This document shows positions 25,519 through 33,738 of a DNA stretch of 64,000 nucleotides, in pieces. The translations under genes and the position numbers were made by a program. Each line of letters starts with the position of its first letter. The first letter of the stretch is position 1. This stretch comes from Microbispora sp. ZYX-F-249 (GTDB taxonomy: Bacteria > Actinomycetota > Actinomycetes > Streptosporangiales > Streptosporangiaceae), in assembly GCF_039649665.1 (NCBI RefSeq), contig NZ_JBDJAW010000029.1, forward strand, positions 33,412 to 97,411, read 5' to 3'. The notes beneath the pieces are model-generated. The model saw nothing but the letters and a program-made list of their open reading frames with translations, was not told where the DNA came from and did not search any database.

Positions 25519-25692
25519 CGGGTCAGCCTGGCAGAGTGCGCCACGCCCATCAAACCGCTCCCGGGGAGGGCGGCGCGGTCCGGGCCGGGCCACGTGGGAT
25601 CATGTCGGGAACTGGCCGCTACGGCAGCCGCGGTGGCAGCCGCGACGGCACGGACGAGTGGAGCACGCGATGACGACGTTCCGTGGGGCGCG

Positions 25693-26490
25693 ATGAGGAC
25701 GGCGGTGTTCTTCCACGCCCATCCCGACGACGAGGCGCTGCTGACCGCCGGGACCATGGCCATGCTGGCGAACGAGGGGCACCGCGTGGTGCTCGTCGTC
25801 GCCACGGCCGGCGAGCGCGGCCTGGCCGATCTCCCCCACGGCGAGGAACTGGGCAGAGCCCGGATGGAGGAACTGCACCGCTCGGCCGCCGCCCTGGGCT
25901 GCGCCCGGGTCGTGCTGCTCGGCTACGGCGACTCCGGCCTGGCGATCGACGGCGGCATCGCCGACGACCGCCCGGACAACGCGTTCATCGACGCCGACAT
26001 CGAGGAGGCGGCGCAGCGGCTGGCCTCGGTGCTCAAGGAGGAGACGGCCGACCTGCTCACCATCTACGACCCGGCGGGCGGCTACGGCCACCCCGACCAC
26101 GTGCAGGTCTACCGGGTGGGCAGCCGGGCCGCCGAGATCGCCGGGACGCGCATCGTGCTCGAGGCGACGGTCGACCGCGACCTGCTGCTCAAGGGCGTAC
26201 GGCTGGCCTCCCGGTTCTACCCGGCGATCGACGTGCGGAGCTTCGAACGGGCCTACTCGCCCCGGGACGCGATCACCCACCGGGTGAACGTGCGCGGACA
26301 CGCCAAGGCCAAGCGGGCGGCGATGGCGGCCCACGCCAGCCAGGCCACCGGCGGCGACGGCGACCGCACACTGGGCGCGATGCTGAAGATCCCCGGATTC
26401 GCCTACCGCTATGTCTTCGGCACCGAGTGGTACGTGCGGCGCGGCCTGCCCCGGGGCACCCGCCTGCGGCACCCGTTCGACAACCCCTAA
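25693..26490 (+). CDS. PIG-L/LmbE-family zinc deacetylase
   Basis: The 265-residue protein has the metal-binding HAHPDDEAL near the N-terminus (His10, Asp13) and a second metal/catalytic HPDH in GYGHPDHVQVY. The family removes acetyl from N-acetylglucosaminyl groups (MshB in mycothiol, BshB in bacillithiol, PIG-L in GPI anchors). The substrate here is probably the product of the adjacent, divergent glycosyltransferase, by inference. It is followed at 26500-26515 by a small TCCTCC/GGAGGA hairpin before the flippase-like gene. Confidence 0.87.
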   Translation: MRTAVFFHAHPDDEALLTAGTMAMLANEGHRVVLVVATAGERGLADLPHGEELGRARMEELHRSAAALGCARVVLLGYGDSGLAIDGGIADDRPDNAFIDADIEEAAQRLASVLKEETADLLTIYDPAGGYGHPDHVQVYRVGSRAAEIAGTRIVLEATVDRDLLLKGVRLASRFYPAIDVRSFERAYSPRDAITHRVNVRGHAKAKRAAMAAHASQATGGDGDRTLGAMLKIPGFAYRYVFGTEWYVRRGLPRGTRLRHPFDNP

Positions 26491-26578
26491 GGGTGGTGAT
26501 CCTCCGTCAGGAGGAGCCGACCGCCCGCACGGACCGGCAGACTGGGAAGGACCGACACCGGACTGGGGGCATACGCGG

Positions 26579-27658
26579 GTGAACAGGAAGTGGCTGCAGA
26601 TCGCGTTGTCCGCGGTGTCGCTCGGGCTGGCCGCGGCGCTGGTGCTCTATCTCCCGCAGATCGTGCACACGCTGACCGGCGCCACCGTGAGCTGGCGGGA
26701 GATCGGCCACCAGTTCGGCGGTCTCGGGTGGCACACGATCGCGCTGATGAGCGCCTTGTGGCTGGCGAGCCTGTGGGCGTACACGTTCGTGATGACCTCC
26801 GCCCTGCCCGGCCTCACGCACACGCAGGCGCTCACGCTCAACGCGGCCGGGAGCGCGGTCAGCAACCTGCTGCCGTTCGGCGGGGCGGCGGGCGTGGCCC
26901 TGACGTTCGGCATGACCCGCGGCTGGGGCTTCGCCAACCGGCCCATCGTCGTCTACACGCTGGTCACGGGCATCTGGAACTCGCTGTTCCGCTTCATCCT
27001 GCCCGCCGTGGGGATCCTGGGCCTGCTGATCGCGGGCAAGGCCACCAACCCCACGGTCGCCAAGGCGGGCTGGGCCGGCGCGGTGTCGATACTCGCGCTG
27101 GTGGCCGTGGTGGCCGCCGCCCTCTACTGGGACCGCGCCGCCGCCGTGCTCGGCCGCGCCCTGGACGGGCTCGTACGGCTCGCGCCCCGGCGGTTCCGCC
27201 CGGCGGAGCACGCCGCGTCGGCGGCGATCGAACGGCTGCGCCGGGACACGGCCGACATCATCCACAGCCGGTGGGCGGGCCTGTCGCTCGGGATGGTCGC
27301 CTTCCTCGTCCTCCAGTGCCTGATCATGGCCGCCTGCCTGGTGGCCACCGGCTCGTACCCGGGACCCGCCGAGACCGTCGCCGTCTTCGCGCTGAGCCGC
27401 GTCCTCACCACCGCCCTCGTCACGCCCAGCGGGGCGGGGATCATGGAGGGCGGTGTCGCCACGCTGCTGATCGGGGCGTTCGGCCAGCCCGCCGGCGGGG
27501 CCACCGCCGCGGCCGTGCTGTTCGGCTTCTGGACCTACACCATCGAGATCCCGTGGGGCGGGCTCGCGCTCGGCGGATGGGCGCTGCTGCGCCGGCGGGA
27601 CGGCCGCGCCGAGGGCGCCGGGCCGGCGCCCTCCGAACGCCGCACGCGCGTCCTCTGA
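26579..27658 (+). CDS. YbhN/LPG-synthase-TM family flippase-like membrane protein
   Basis: The 359-residue protein has about eight transmembrane helices. The family segment AAGSAVSNLLPFGGAAGVAL matches the UPF0104 (lysylphosphatidylglycerol synthase TM region) family, as does TALVTPSGAGIMEGG. Members include lipid and glycolipid flippases and often accompany glycosyltransferases. Start is GTG 26579. Placement after the PIG-L gene suggests it moves a glycosylated, deacetylated lipid across the membrane; this is inference. Confidence 0.82.
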   Translation: MNRKWLQIALSAVSLGLAAALVLYLPQIVHTLTGATVSWREIGHQFGGLGWHTIALMSALWLASLWAYTFVMTSALPGLTHTQALTLNAAGSAVSNLLPFGGAAGVALTFGMTRGWGFANRPIVVYTLVTGIWNSLFRFILPAVGILGLLIAGKATNPTVAKAGWAGAVSILALVAVVAAALYWDRAAAVLGRALDGLVRLAPRRFRPAEHAASAAIERLRRDTADIIHSRWAGLSLGMVAFLVLQCLIMAACLVATGSYPGPAETVAVFALSRVLTTALVTPSGAGIMEGGVATLLIGAFGQPAGGATAAAVLFGFWTYTIEIPWGGLALGGWALLRRRDGRAEGAGPAPSERRTRVL

Positions 27659-27774
27659 CTGTCTGCGGATCCCCCTCGTGATCTCCTAAACTCACGGGCG
27701 GAAGGTGAGGGTGTCCGGGTCGGTTAAAACCTTGTGCCCGCTTCGCGGACGCGCATACGGTGGCGCCTGACATG

Positions 27775-27803
27775 CGACGGCAACCCGAGACACGACGGCA
27801 ACC
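27775..27803 (+). promoter_or_regulatory. Direct repeat upstream of the SARP-type regulator
   Basis: CGACGGCAACC occurs at 27775-27785 and again at 27793-27803, an 18-bp period, about 45 bases upstream of the regulator start. SARP proteins bind direct repeats, usually 7-mers at 11 or 22-bp spacing, so autoregulation is possible but the period differs. Confidence 0.3.
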
Positions 27804-27848
27804 TGCGGCGGCCTGCGGGCACGGCGCACGACAACGGAGGAGCGCCCG

Positions 27849-30800
27849 ATGAGCCCGGTGACGTTCCGGGTCCTCGGGCCGGTGGGGGCGCACGACGACA
27901 CCGACGAGCTCGACCTCGGCGGGCTGCGGCAGCGTGCGGTGCTGGCCCGCCTGCTCGTGGCGCGTGGTCAGGTCGTGCCCGTGGACACCCTGCTGTTCGA
28001 CCTGTGGGACGACGACGCCGGCAAGGGCGCCCAGTCGGGGTTACAGGTCTACATCTCCCGGCTGCGCCGGGTGCTGGAGCCGAACCGTCCGCGCGGCGGG
28101 CCCAACCGGCTGCTCGTGACCGTCGCGTCGGGGTACGCCCTGCGCGCCGCCCCCGAACAGGTGGACGCGCTGAGCTTCGAGGCCATGGTCCGCTCGGCCG
28201 GCGAGCGGCTGGACGAGAGCCCGCAGGCCGCCCGGGCCCGGCTGGACGCGGCGCTCGGGCTGTGGCACGGCACGCCCTACTCGGACTTCGCCGACCAGCC
28301 CTGGGCGGAGGCGGAGGTGGCGCGGCTCAGCGAGCTGCGCCTGGTGGCCAGGGAGCGGCACGCCGACGCCGGGCTGCGGATGGGCCTGCACGCCGAGACC
28401 GTGCCCGATCTCGAGGCGCTGACCACCGAGCACGCCCTGCGCGAGGAGGGCTGGCGGCTGCTCGCCCTCGGCCTGTACCGGTGCGGGCGGCAGGGCGACG
28501 CGCTCGCCGCGCTGCGCCGCGCCCGCACGATCCTGTCCGACGAGCTCGGCATCGACCCCGGTCCGGCGCTGCGCAAGCTGGAGTCGGACATCCTCGCCCA
28601 GGATCCCGGGCTCGACCTCGTGCTCCCCGCGCCCCGGCGGCCCGTCGACATCAGCGCCACCTGGCCCCCGAGACCGGTCGCGACCGGCGACGCGCCGCCA
28701 CTGGAGCCCGAGCCGTTCGTCGGCCGCGACGCCGAGCTCGCCGCGCTCGCCGCCGCCGCGCCGCGCGCCCAGGGGGGCCGGTTCACCGTCGCCGTCATCA
28801 GCGGCGATCCCGGCGCGGGGAAGACGACGCTGGTGCGGCGGCTGTTCGAACGGCTGGAGCACGAGGGCTGGATCGGGGCGACCGGCGGTTGCCCCGACAG
28901 CACGGCGACCCCGCCCGGCTGGGCCTGGGTCGAGGTGCTGCGCGCCCTCATCGCCCGCAGGGGTGCGGGCGAGTACGCCGCGCTGCTGGCGCCGCTGCTC
29001 GACGACGCCGCCCCCGACACCGCCGACGACGAGGCGTCGGGCGGCTTCCGGCTGCACCGGGCCGTCGGCGGCTATCTGTCGGCCGTGGCGCGCGAGGCCC
29101 CGCTGCTGATCCTCGTCGAGGACCTGCACTGGGCCGACGACCAGACGCTGGCGCTGCTGCGCGCGCTGCCGAGCCTGCTCGCGGCCAGCCGCGTGCTGGT
29201 CGTGGTGACCTGCCGGGACGGCGAACTGAACGACCAGCAGCAGGACGTGCTGGCCGCGCTGGCCCGCCTCGACCCCGTACGCGTCGGGCTCGGCGGCCTC
29301 GACGACGCCGCGGTGGCGGAGCTCGTCCGAGCGACCTGCGTGCGCGAGGTCGACGACGAGGTCGTCAGCACGATCGTCGAGCGGGCCGGGGGCAACCCGT
29401 TCTTCGTGAAGGAGACGGCCCGGCTGTTCGAGGCCGAGGCCGACATCTCCGAGGTGCCCTCGGGCGTGCGCGACGTGTTGCGGCGGCGGATCGCCCGGCT
29501 GCCGGAGCGGGCCCAGCAGGTGCTGCTGCAGGCCGCGGTGATCGGCCGGGACGTGGACGTCGACGTGCTGGTCGACGTGTCCGGCGACGAGGACGCCGTG
29601 GTGGACGCGGTGGAGGCGGCGCTGCTGGCCGGGCTGGTGACCGAACCCGGGCCCGGCCTGCTGAGGTTCGACCACGACCTGGTCAGGGACACGCTCTACT
29701 CCGACGCCTCACGGCTGCGCCGCTCGCGCCTGCACGCGGCGGTGGCCTCGGTGATCGAGCAGCGCAGCCCGAACGACGTGGCCGCGCTGGCCCACCACTA
29801 CGACGCGGCGGGCACGGTGGAGACGGCGGCGAAAGCCGTACGGTACGCGGGTCTCGCGGCCGAGCAGGCCGAGCGCAGGTTCGCCCACCGCGAGGCCGCC
29901 ACGCTCTGGCAGCAGGCCATCGCCGCCTTCGACCGTGCTCATACGAACCGTGCTCACACAGGCCGTGCCCACACGGACCGTGGGCCGGTACGCGAGCGGC
30001 TGGAGCTGCAGCTGCGGTTGATCAGGGCGCTGGCGCTGTGCGGGGACATGACCGCCGCCCGCGCGCACCGGGGAGAGGCGATGTCGGTCGCGCTGCCGCT
30101 CGGCGACCTGGAGCTGACCGCCCGGGTCGCGGCGGCGCTCGCGGTGCCGCACAAGGGCATCGCCCGCGACTTCACGCGCACGGCCTGGGAGATCGTCGAC
30201 GTCACCGAGAAGGCGCTCGTCGAGTTGCCGGAGGGCGAGCAGTCCCTGCGGGCCAGCCTGCTCGCCACGCTGGCCCTGGAGCTGGAGGGGTCGGCCACCG
30301 AGCGCGGTTACCAGGCGTCGCTGGAGGCCGAGGAGCTGGCCAGGGCGAGCGGCGACCCCGCCCTGCTGGCGATGGCGCTGAGCGGCCGGCTGCGGCAGTC
30401 GTACACGCTGACGCAGGTCGACGAGCGCGAGATCATCGGCCGTGAGCTGCTGCGGGTCGGGACGGAGTCGGGCCAGATCGCGGTGCAGACGCTGGCGCAC
30501 CTGGTGCTGCTGGAGTGCGCGGCGGCCCGCGGCGACTTCGCCGAGGCGGACGAGCACCTCGCCCAGGCCGAAAGCCTCGGCCGGCGGTACGACCTGCCCG
30601 CCCCCGCGGCCGTCGGCGCGTGGTACGCCGGGCAGCGCCTGATGATCACCGGTGACTACGCGGGGGCCGAGCGGGCCTACCGGAACGCCGCGCGGCTGAC
30701 CGCGCGGGCCGGCATGCTCGAAGGCCGCCAGGACCTGCCGCTGATCGCCACGTTCTGCCTGCACCTGGTGGACGGCCGGGCCGCCGAGATGACCGAGCCG

Positions 30801-31214
30801 CTGGGCGAGGCCCACCAGCGCGGTGCCAAGTGGACCCTCGACGCCTACGCCGTGGCGCTCGCCTCGGCCGGCCACGTCCGGGACGCGCGAGTGGTGGCCG
30901 CGAGCAGGGAACCGGTCCGCACCGACTTCCTCTACGAGCTCGCCCTCATCTGGCGGGCCCTCGCCGGGATGCTCCTGGACGACGAGGACCGGATGCGGGA
31001 GGCGTACGAGAAGCTGGCGCCCTTCCGCGACCGGATCGCCGGGGCCGGCACCGGCGTGGTCGCCCTGTGGCCGGTGGCCAGGACGCTCGGCGACCTCGCC
31101 GTACGGCTCGGCCTGCCGGCCCGCGACCACTACGAGAAGGCGCTGGCGGTGGCCGAGCGGGTCGGCGTCCCCCGCTGGGTCGCCGAGGCCCGCGAGGCAC
31201 TCGCCGGCGTGTGA
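27849..31214 (+). CDS. AfsR/SARP-type regulator with AAA ATPase and TPR domains
   Basis: The 1121-residue cytosolic regulator has an N-terminal OmpR-like winged helix (1 to about 95, TFRVLGPVGAHD start) and a bacterial transcriptional activation domain (about 100-250). An AAA/STAND ATPase follows with Walker A GDPGAGKTT (319-327) and Walker B LLILVEDLHWAD (about 419-430), then long TPR-like helical repeats. Such large SARPs control secondary metabolism or development. A short RAHT repeat (residues about 697-710) is a local expansion. ATG 27849 follows GGAGGAGC. No biosynthetic cluster is adjacent, so the target genes are unknown. Confidence 0.9.
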   Translation: MSPVTFRVLGPVGAHDDTDELDLGGLRQRAVLARLLVARGQVVPVDTLLFDLWDDDAGKGAQSGLQVYISRLRRVLEPNRPRGGPNRLLVTVASGYALRAAPEQVDALSFEAMVRSAGERLDESPQAARARLDAALGLWHGTPYSDFADQPWAEAEVARLSELRLVARERHADAGLRMGLHAETVPDLEALTTEHALREEGWRLLALGLYRCGRQGDALAALRRARTILSDELGIDPGPALRKLESDILAQDPGLDLVLPAPRRPVDISATWPPRPVATGDAPPLEPEPFVGRDAELAALAAAAPRAQGGRFTVAVISGDPGAGKTTLVRRLFERLEHEGWIGATGGCPDSTATPPGWAWVEVLRALIARRGAGEYAALLAPLLDDAAPDTADDEASGGFRLHRAVGGYLSAVAREAPLLILVEDLHWADDQTLALLRALPSLLAASRVLVVVTCRDGELNDQQQDVLAALARLDPVRVGLGGLDDAAVAELVRATCVREVDDEVVSTIVERAGGNPFFVKETARLFEAEADISEVPSGVRDVLRRRIARLPERAQQVLLQAAVIGRDVDVDVLVDVSGDEDAVVDAVEAALLAGLVTEPGPGLLRFDHDLVRDTLYSDASRLRRSRLHAAVASVIEQRSPNDVAALAHHYDAAGTVETAAKAVRYAGLAAEQAERRFAHREAATLWQQAIAAFDRAHTNRAHTGRAHTDRGPVRERLELQLRLIRALALCGDMTAARAHRGEAMSVALPLGDLELTARVAAALAVPHKGIARDFTRTAWEIVDVTEKALVELPEGEQSLRASLLATLALELEGSATERGYQASLEAEELARASGDPALLAMALSGRLRQSYTLTQVDEREIIGRELLRVGTESGQIAVQTLAHLVLLECAAARGDFAEADEHLAQAESLGRRYDLPAPAAVGAWYAGQRLMITGDYAGAERAYRNAARLTARAGMLEGRQDLPLIATFCLHLVDGRAAEMTEPLGEAHQRGAKWTLDAYAVALASAGHVRDARVVAASREPVRTDFLYELALIWRALAGMLLDDEDRMREAYEKLAPFRDRIAGAGTGVVALWPVARTLGDLAVRLGLPARDHYEKALAVAERVGVPRWVAEAREALAGV

Positions 31215-31360
31215 CGAATGGGAGGCCGTGTGATTAAGAGGCAGAGTCCGCGAAGGCCCCTGTAGCATCGCGAACCCGTCGCCTCTCGTCCCCTCATGTG
31301 TACGGCGGACGGATTGACCACCGGTTGACATCCGCTTGCAAACGGCGCGATCGGGGGGGT

Positions 31361-31379
31361 TAAGGTGAGGCTTGCCTGA
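31361..31379. promoter_or_regulatory. Possible iron box (DtxR/IdeR-like)
   Basis: TAAGGTGAGGCTTGCCTGA matches 14 of 19 positions of the actinobacterial iron-box consensus TTAGGTTAGGCTAACCTAA. It also contains a TAAGGT hexamer that could be a -10, with TTGCAA 19 bases upstream. It lies 30 bases before the GTG of the VTT-domain gene. Binding is not shown by sequence alone. Confidence 0.35.
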
Positions 31380-31408
31380 TCGATGGCCACGACCGGCGGT
31401 GAGAGCAC

Positions 31409-31933
31409 GTGCGGATCCCTGACCCTACGGCGGCCTCCGTCTTCGGCCTGCCTCTGTGGCTGGTCGTCGCGGTCGGCGCGGTCGCCCTGTTCGGCGCGTT
31501 CCAGGTGTACTACTGGGTCGGCCGCAGGCTCGGCGAGGCGCTCTACCGCTCGCGCGTCGGCCGCAGGATCGGCCGGGAGCGGATCGAGCGCGTCGAGAAC
31601 GTGGTGCGCCGGTGGGGTGCGCTCGCCGTGTACGGCTGCTTCTGGGTGCCGGGCCTGCGGCACACGCTGCCGTGGGTGGCCGGGGCGCTGCGGGTGGACT
31701 ACCGCTGGTACCTGGTGGCCAGCGCCCTCGGCTGCCTGACCTGGGTGCCGGTTGCCTCGTTCGGCCTTTACTCGCTCCTGTGGGCCTGGCTGTCGCTCGC
31801 GGCCCGGTCCCCCGCGCTGGCCGCCGCCGCCGTCGCGGTCGCGGCCGTGGCCGTCGCCCTCTTCCTGCGGCGCCGCCGCAGGAGGGGCCGGAGCGGCGAC
31901 GCACCCGCCGCGTCCGAAGCCGTGCGATCATGA
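31409..31933 (+). CDS. DedA/VTT-like membrane protein
   Basis: The 174-residue protein has an N-terminal membrane-inserting segment, a Gly/Arg-rich amphipathic region (YYWVGRRLGEALYRSRVGRR), and a VTT-like core with GCFWVPGLRHTLPWVAGALR. Further helices and an Arg-rich tail follow. DedA proteins act in membrane lipid recycling and envelope homeostasis. It is shorter than typical DedA proteins (about 200 residues). Start is GTG 31409. It ends just before a D,D-carboxypeptidase gene and may share its promoter. Confidence 0.7.
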   Translation: MRIPDPTAASVFGLPLWLVVAVGAVALFGAFQVYYWVGRRLGEALYRSRVGRRIGRERIERVENVVRRWGALAVYGCFWVPGLRHTLPWVAGALRVDYRWYLVASALGCLTWVPVASFGLYSLLWAWLSLAARSPALAAAAVAVAAVAVALFLRRRRRRGRSGDAPAASEAVRS

Positions 31934-31937
31934 CGGG

Positions 31938-32810
31938 ATGCGTAACGGGGTACTCATCGCGCTGACCGCCGCCCTCGTCACGGCGGGGACCGCGGCCGCG
32001 CCCGCTCAGGCCGCCGAAGCGCCCTCGGTCACGGCCCGGGAGGCCTACCTGGTGGACACCACGGAGGGAACGGTCCAGTTCGCCAAGCGCGAGACGCGCC
32101 GGGTGCCGGTCGCGAGCCTGACCAAGGTCATGACGGCCTACGTGGTCCGGCGGCAGGCCCGGCTCGACGACGTGGTGACCATCACCAAGGCCGACGTGAG
32201 CCACGCGCTGTCCGGCGGGGCCACGACGGCGGGACTGCGGGCGGGCGAGCGGCTCACGGTGCGCGACCTGCTCTACGGGCTCATGCTCCCCTCGGGGGCG
32301 GACGCCGCGCACGCCCTCGCCGAGCGGTACGGCCCGGGGACGGCGAAGTTCGTCGCCAAGATGAACGACGCGGCACGCCGTCTCGGCCTGCGCGACACCC
32401 GCTACGCCAACCCCGACGGGCTGCCGTCGAAGGGCTACTCCACGGCCCGCGACCAGGCGGCGCTGACCATGGCGGCGCTGCGCGACCCCGTGATCGCGGC
32501 CGTCGCCAGGACGCCCACGCGGGTGGTCAGGAAGTCGGCCCTCCACCGCGGGCACGTGTGGCGCAACACCAACGACCTGCTCGACGACGGCGCGGTCGGA
32601 CTGAAGACCGGGTTCACCAACCAGGCGGGCTACTGCCTGTCGTTCGCCGCCGTCCGGGACGGGCGCACGTACGTGGGGGTCGTGCTGGGCGAGCGCAGCG
32701 ACAAGGCCAGGTTCGCCACCGCGCGCAAGCTGCTCGACTGGGCCACCGGCGGAGCCGGCGACGAAGCCGGCGAGGAAGCGGTCGCGGGGGCGGGGGTCAC
32801 GCTCCCCTGA
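31938..32810 (+). CDS. D-alanyl-D-alanine carboxypeptidase (peptidase S11)
   Basis: The 290-residue secreted protein has a signal peptide (1 to about 26) and trims the terminal D-Ala from peptidoglycan stem peptides. The SxxK motif is Ser60-Leu-Thr-Lys63 and the KTG motif is Lys223-Thr-Gly225. The second motif is Ser119-Gly-Ala121 where SxN is expected, so the Asn is replaced. There is no C-terminal membrane anchor. Its end overlaps the convergent SpoU gene by 14 bases. Confidence 0.88.
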   Translation: MRNGVLIALTAALVTAGTAAAPAQAAEAPSVTAREAYLVDTTEGTVQFAKRETRRVPVASLTKVMTAYVVRRQARLDDVVTITKADVSHALSGGATTAGLRAGERLTVRDLLYGLMLPSGADAAHALAERYGPGTAKFVAKMNDAARRLGLRDTRYANPDGLPSKGYSTARDQAALTMAALRDPVIAAVARTPTRVVRKSALHRGHVWRNTNDLLDDGAVGLKTGFTNQAGYCLSFAAVRDGRTYVGVVLGERSDKARFATARKLLDWATGGAGDEAGEEAVAGAGVTLP

Positions 32811-33606
32811 GCAGGCCGTGGCAGGCGATGGCCGCGGCGGCCACCACGTTCAGGGAGTCGACGCCGAGGTCCATCGCCCGTGTGCTCATCGGGATGCACA
32901 CGGGCTGGTCGGCCTCGTGCAGCCAGTGGGACGACAGCCCGTCGCCCTCCGAGCCGAGCATCAGCGCGACCCGGCCGGACAGCGGGGCCTTGTCGAGCGG
33001 CACGGCCGACTGGTCGGGCGTGAGCGCCAGCAGGCGGAACCCGGCCGTCCTGAGCTCCGCCAGGCCGCCGTGCCAGTCGGTCATCCGGGCGTACGGGATC
33101 GCGAACACCGCCCCCATCGACACCTTGACGGCCCTGCGGTAGAGGGGGTCGGCGCAGCGCGGCGACAGCACGATCGCGCCGACGCCGAGCGCCGCCGCGC
33201 AACGGAAGATCGCCCCGACGTTGCCGTGGTCGACGAGGTCCTCCAGGACGAGGATCCGCGGCCCCGCGTCCGCGAGAAGTTCGCCGACCGGCGGGAGCGG
33301 GGTGCGTTCCATCGCGGCGAGCGCGCCCCGGTGGACCTGGAAGCCGGTGACTCCCTCCATCACCTCGTCGGAGACCAGGTAGACGGTGGCCTCCCCGATG
33401 ACGTCGGCGAGCACGTCGAGCCACTTGGCCGTGGTCAGCACCGAGCGCACCGGATGGCCCGCGCCGATCGCCCGCCTGATGACCTTCTCGCCTTCGGCGA
33501 CGAACAGACCGCGCTCGCTCTCGACGCTCTTGCGCAGATCGACGTCGCGCAGCCGCACGTAGTCCGCCAGGCGCGGATCGGCGGCGTCCTCGACCGGGAT
33601 GACCAC
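32797..33606 (-). CDS. SpoU/TrmH-family RNA 2'-O-methyltransferase
   Basis: The 269-residue protein has an N-terminal substrate-binding domain (FVAEGEKVIRRAI) and a C-terminal SPOUT domain. Its motifs are LVLEDLVDHGNVGAIFRCAAA, shortened here to DHGNVGAIFR as motif 1, LMLGSEGDGLSSHW as motif 2 and MDLGVDSLNVVAAAAI as motif 3. It methylates ribose 2'-OH in rRNA or tRNA using SAM; the exact site is unknown. Some members confer resistance to ribosome-targeting antibiotics. Start is GTG 33606. Confidence 0.9.
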   Translation of the reverse strand: MVIPVEDAADPRLADYVRLRDVDLRKSVESERGLFVAEGEKVIRRAIGAGHPVRSVLTTAKWLDVLADVIGEATVYLVSDEVMEGVTGFQVHRGALAAMERTPLPPVGELLADAGPRILVLEDLVDHGNVGAIFRCAAALGVGAIVLSPRCADPLYRRAVKVSMGAVFAIPYARMTDWHGGLAELRTAGFRLLALTPDQSAVPLDKAPLSGRVALMLGSEGDGLSSHWLHEADQPVCIPMSTRAMDLGVDSLNVVAAAAIACHGLLRGA

Positions 33607-33684
33607 GGGCCAAGGGTACGGCCTGCGCCGGACCCTCCCGCACGCATCAGGCGCGTGTCGTGACTTTTGCCAGTATCGTTCCGT

Positions 33685-33718
33685 AAACCTGTTACGGCCA
33701 GAAACCTGTTACGGCCAG
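33685..33718 (+). repeat. Perfect tandem 17-bp direct repeat in a promoter region
   Basis: AAACCTGTTACGGCCAG occurs twice with no gap, at 33685-33701 and 33702-33718, just before the substrate-binding/VWA gene. Each unit contains GTTAC, giving GTTAC and GAAAC cores at short regular spacing. This resembles direct-repeat sites of response regulators such as MtrA or GlnR but matches neither spacing exactly. Confidence 0.6.
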
Positions 33719-33738
33719 TGGACACCGGAGAGGGCACC

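Noticed and set aside
22748..26490. Canonical mycothiol genes mshC, mshA and mshB
   Set aside because: The CysRS-like protein has CysRS-type, not MshC-type, N-terminal sequence, and the GT and PIG-L proteins lack the MshA and MshB signatures. Only the enzyme classes match.
27734..30445. 903-codon open frame overlapping the SARP-type regulator in another frame
   Set aside because: Low-complexity Arg/Gly/Ala product; the frame starting at 27849 carries HTH, Walker A and Walker B motifs and has a good ribosome-binding site.
31238..31295. Structured RNA with nested AGAGGC/GCCTCT and CGCGA/TCGCG pairings after the SARP gene
   Set aside because: The helices are short, loops large, and such pairings are expected by chance in GC-rich DNA.
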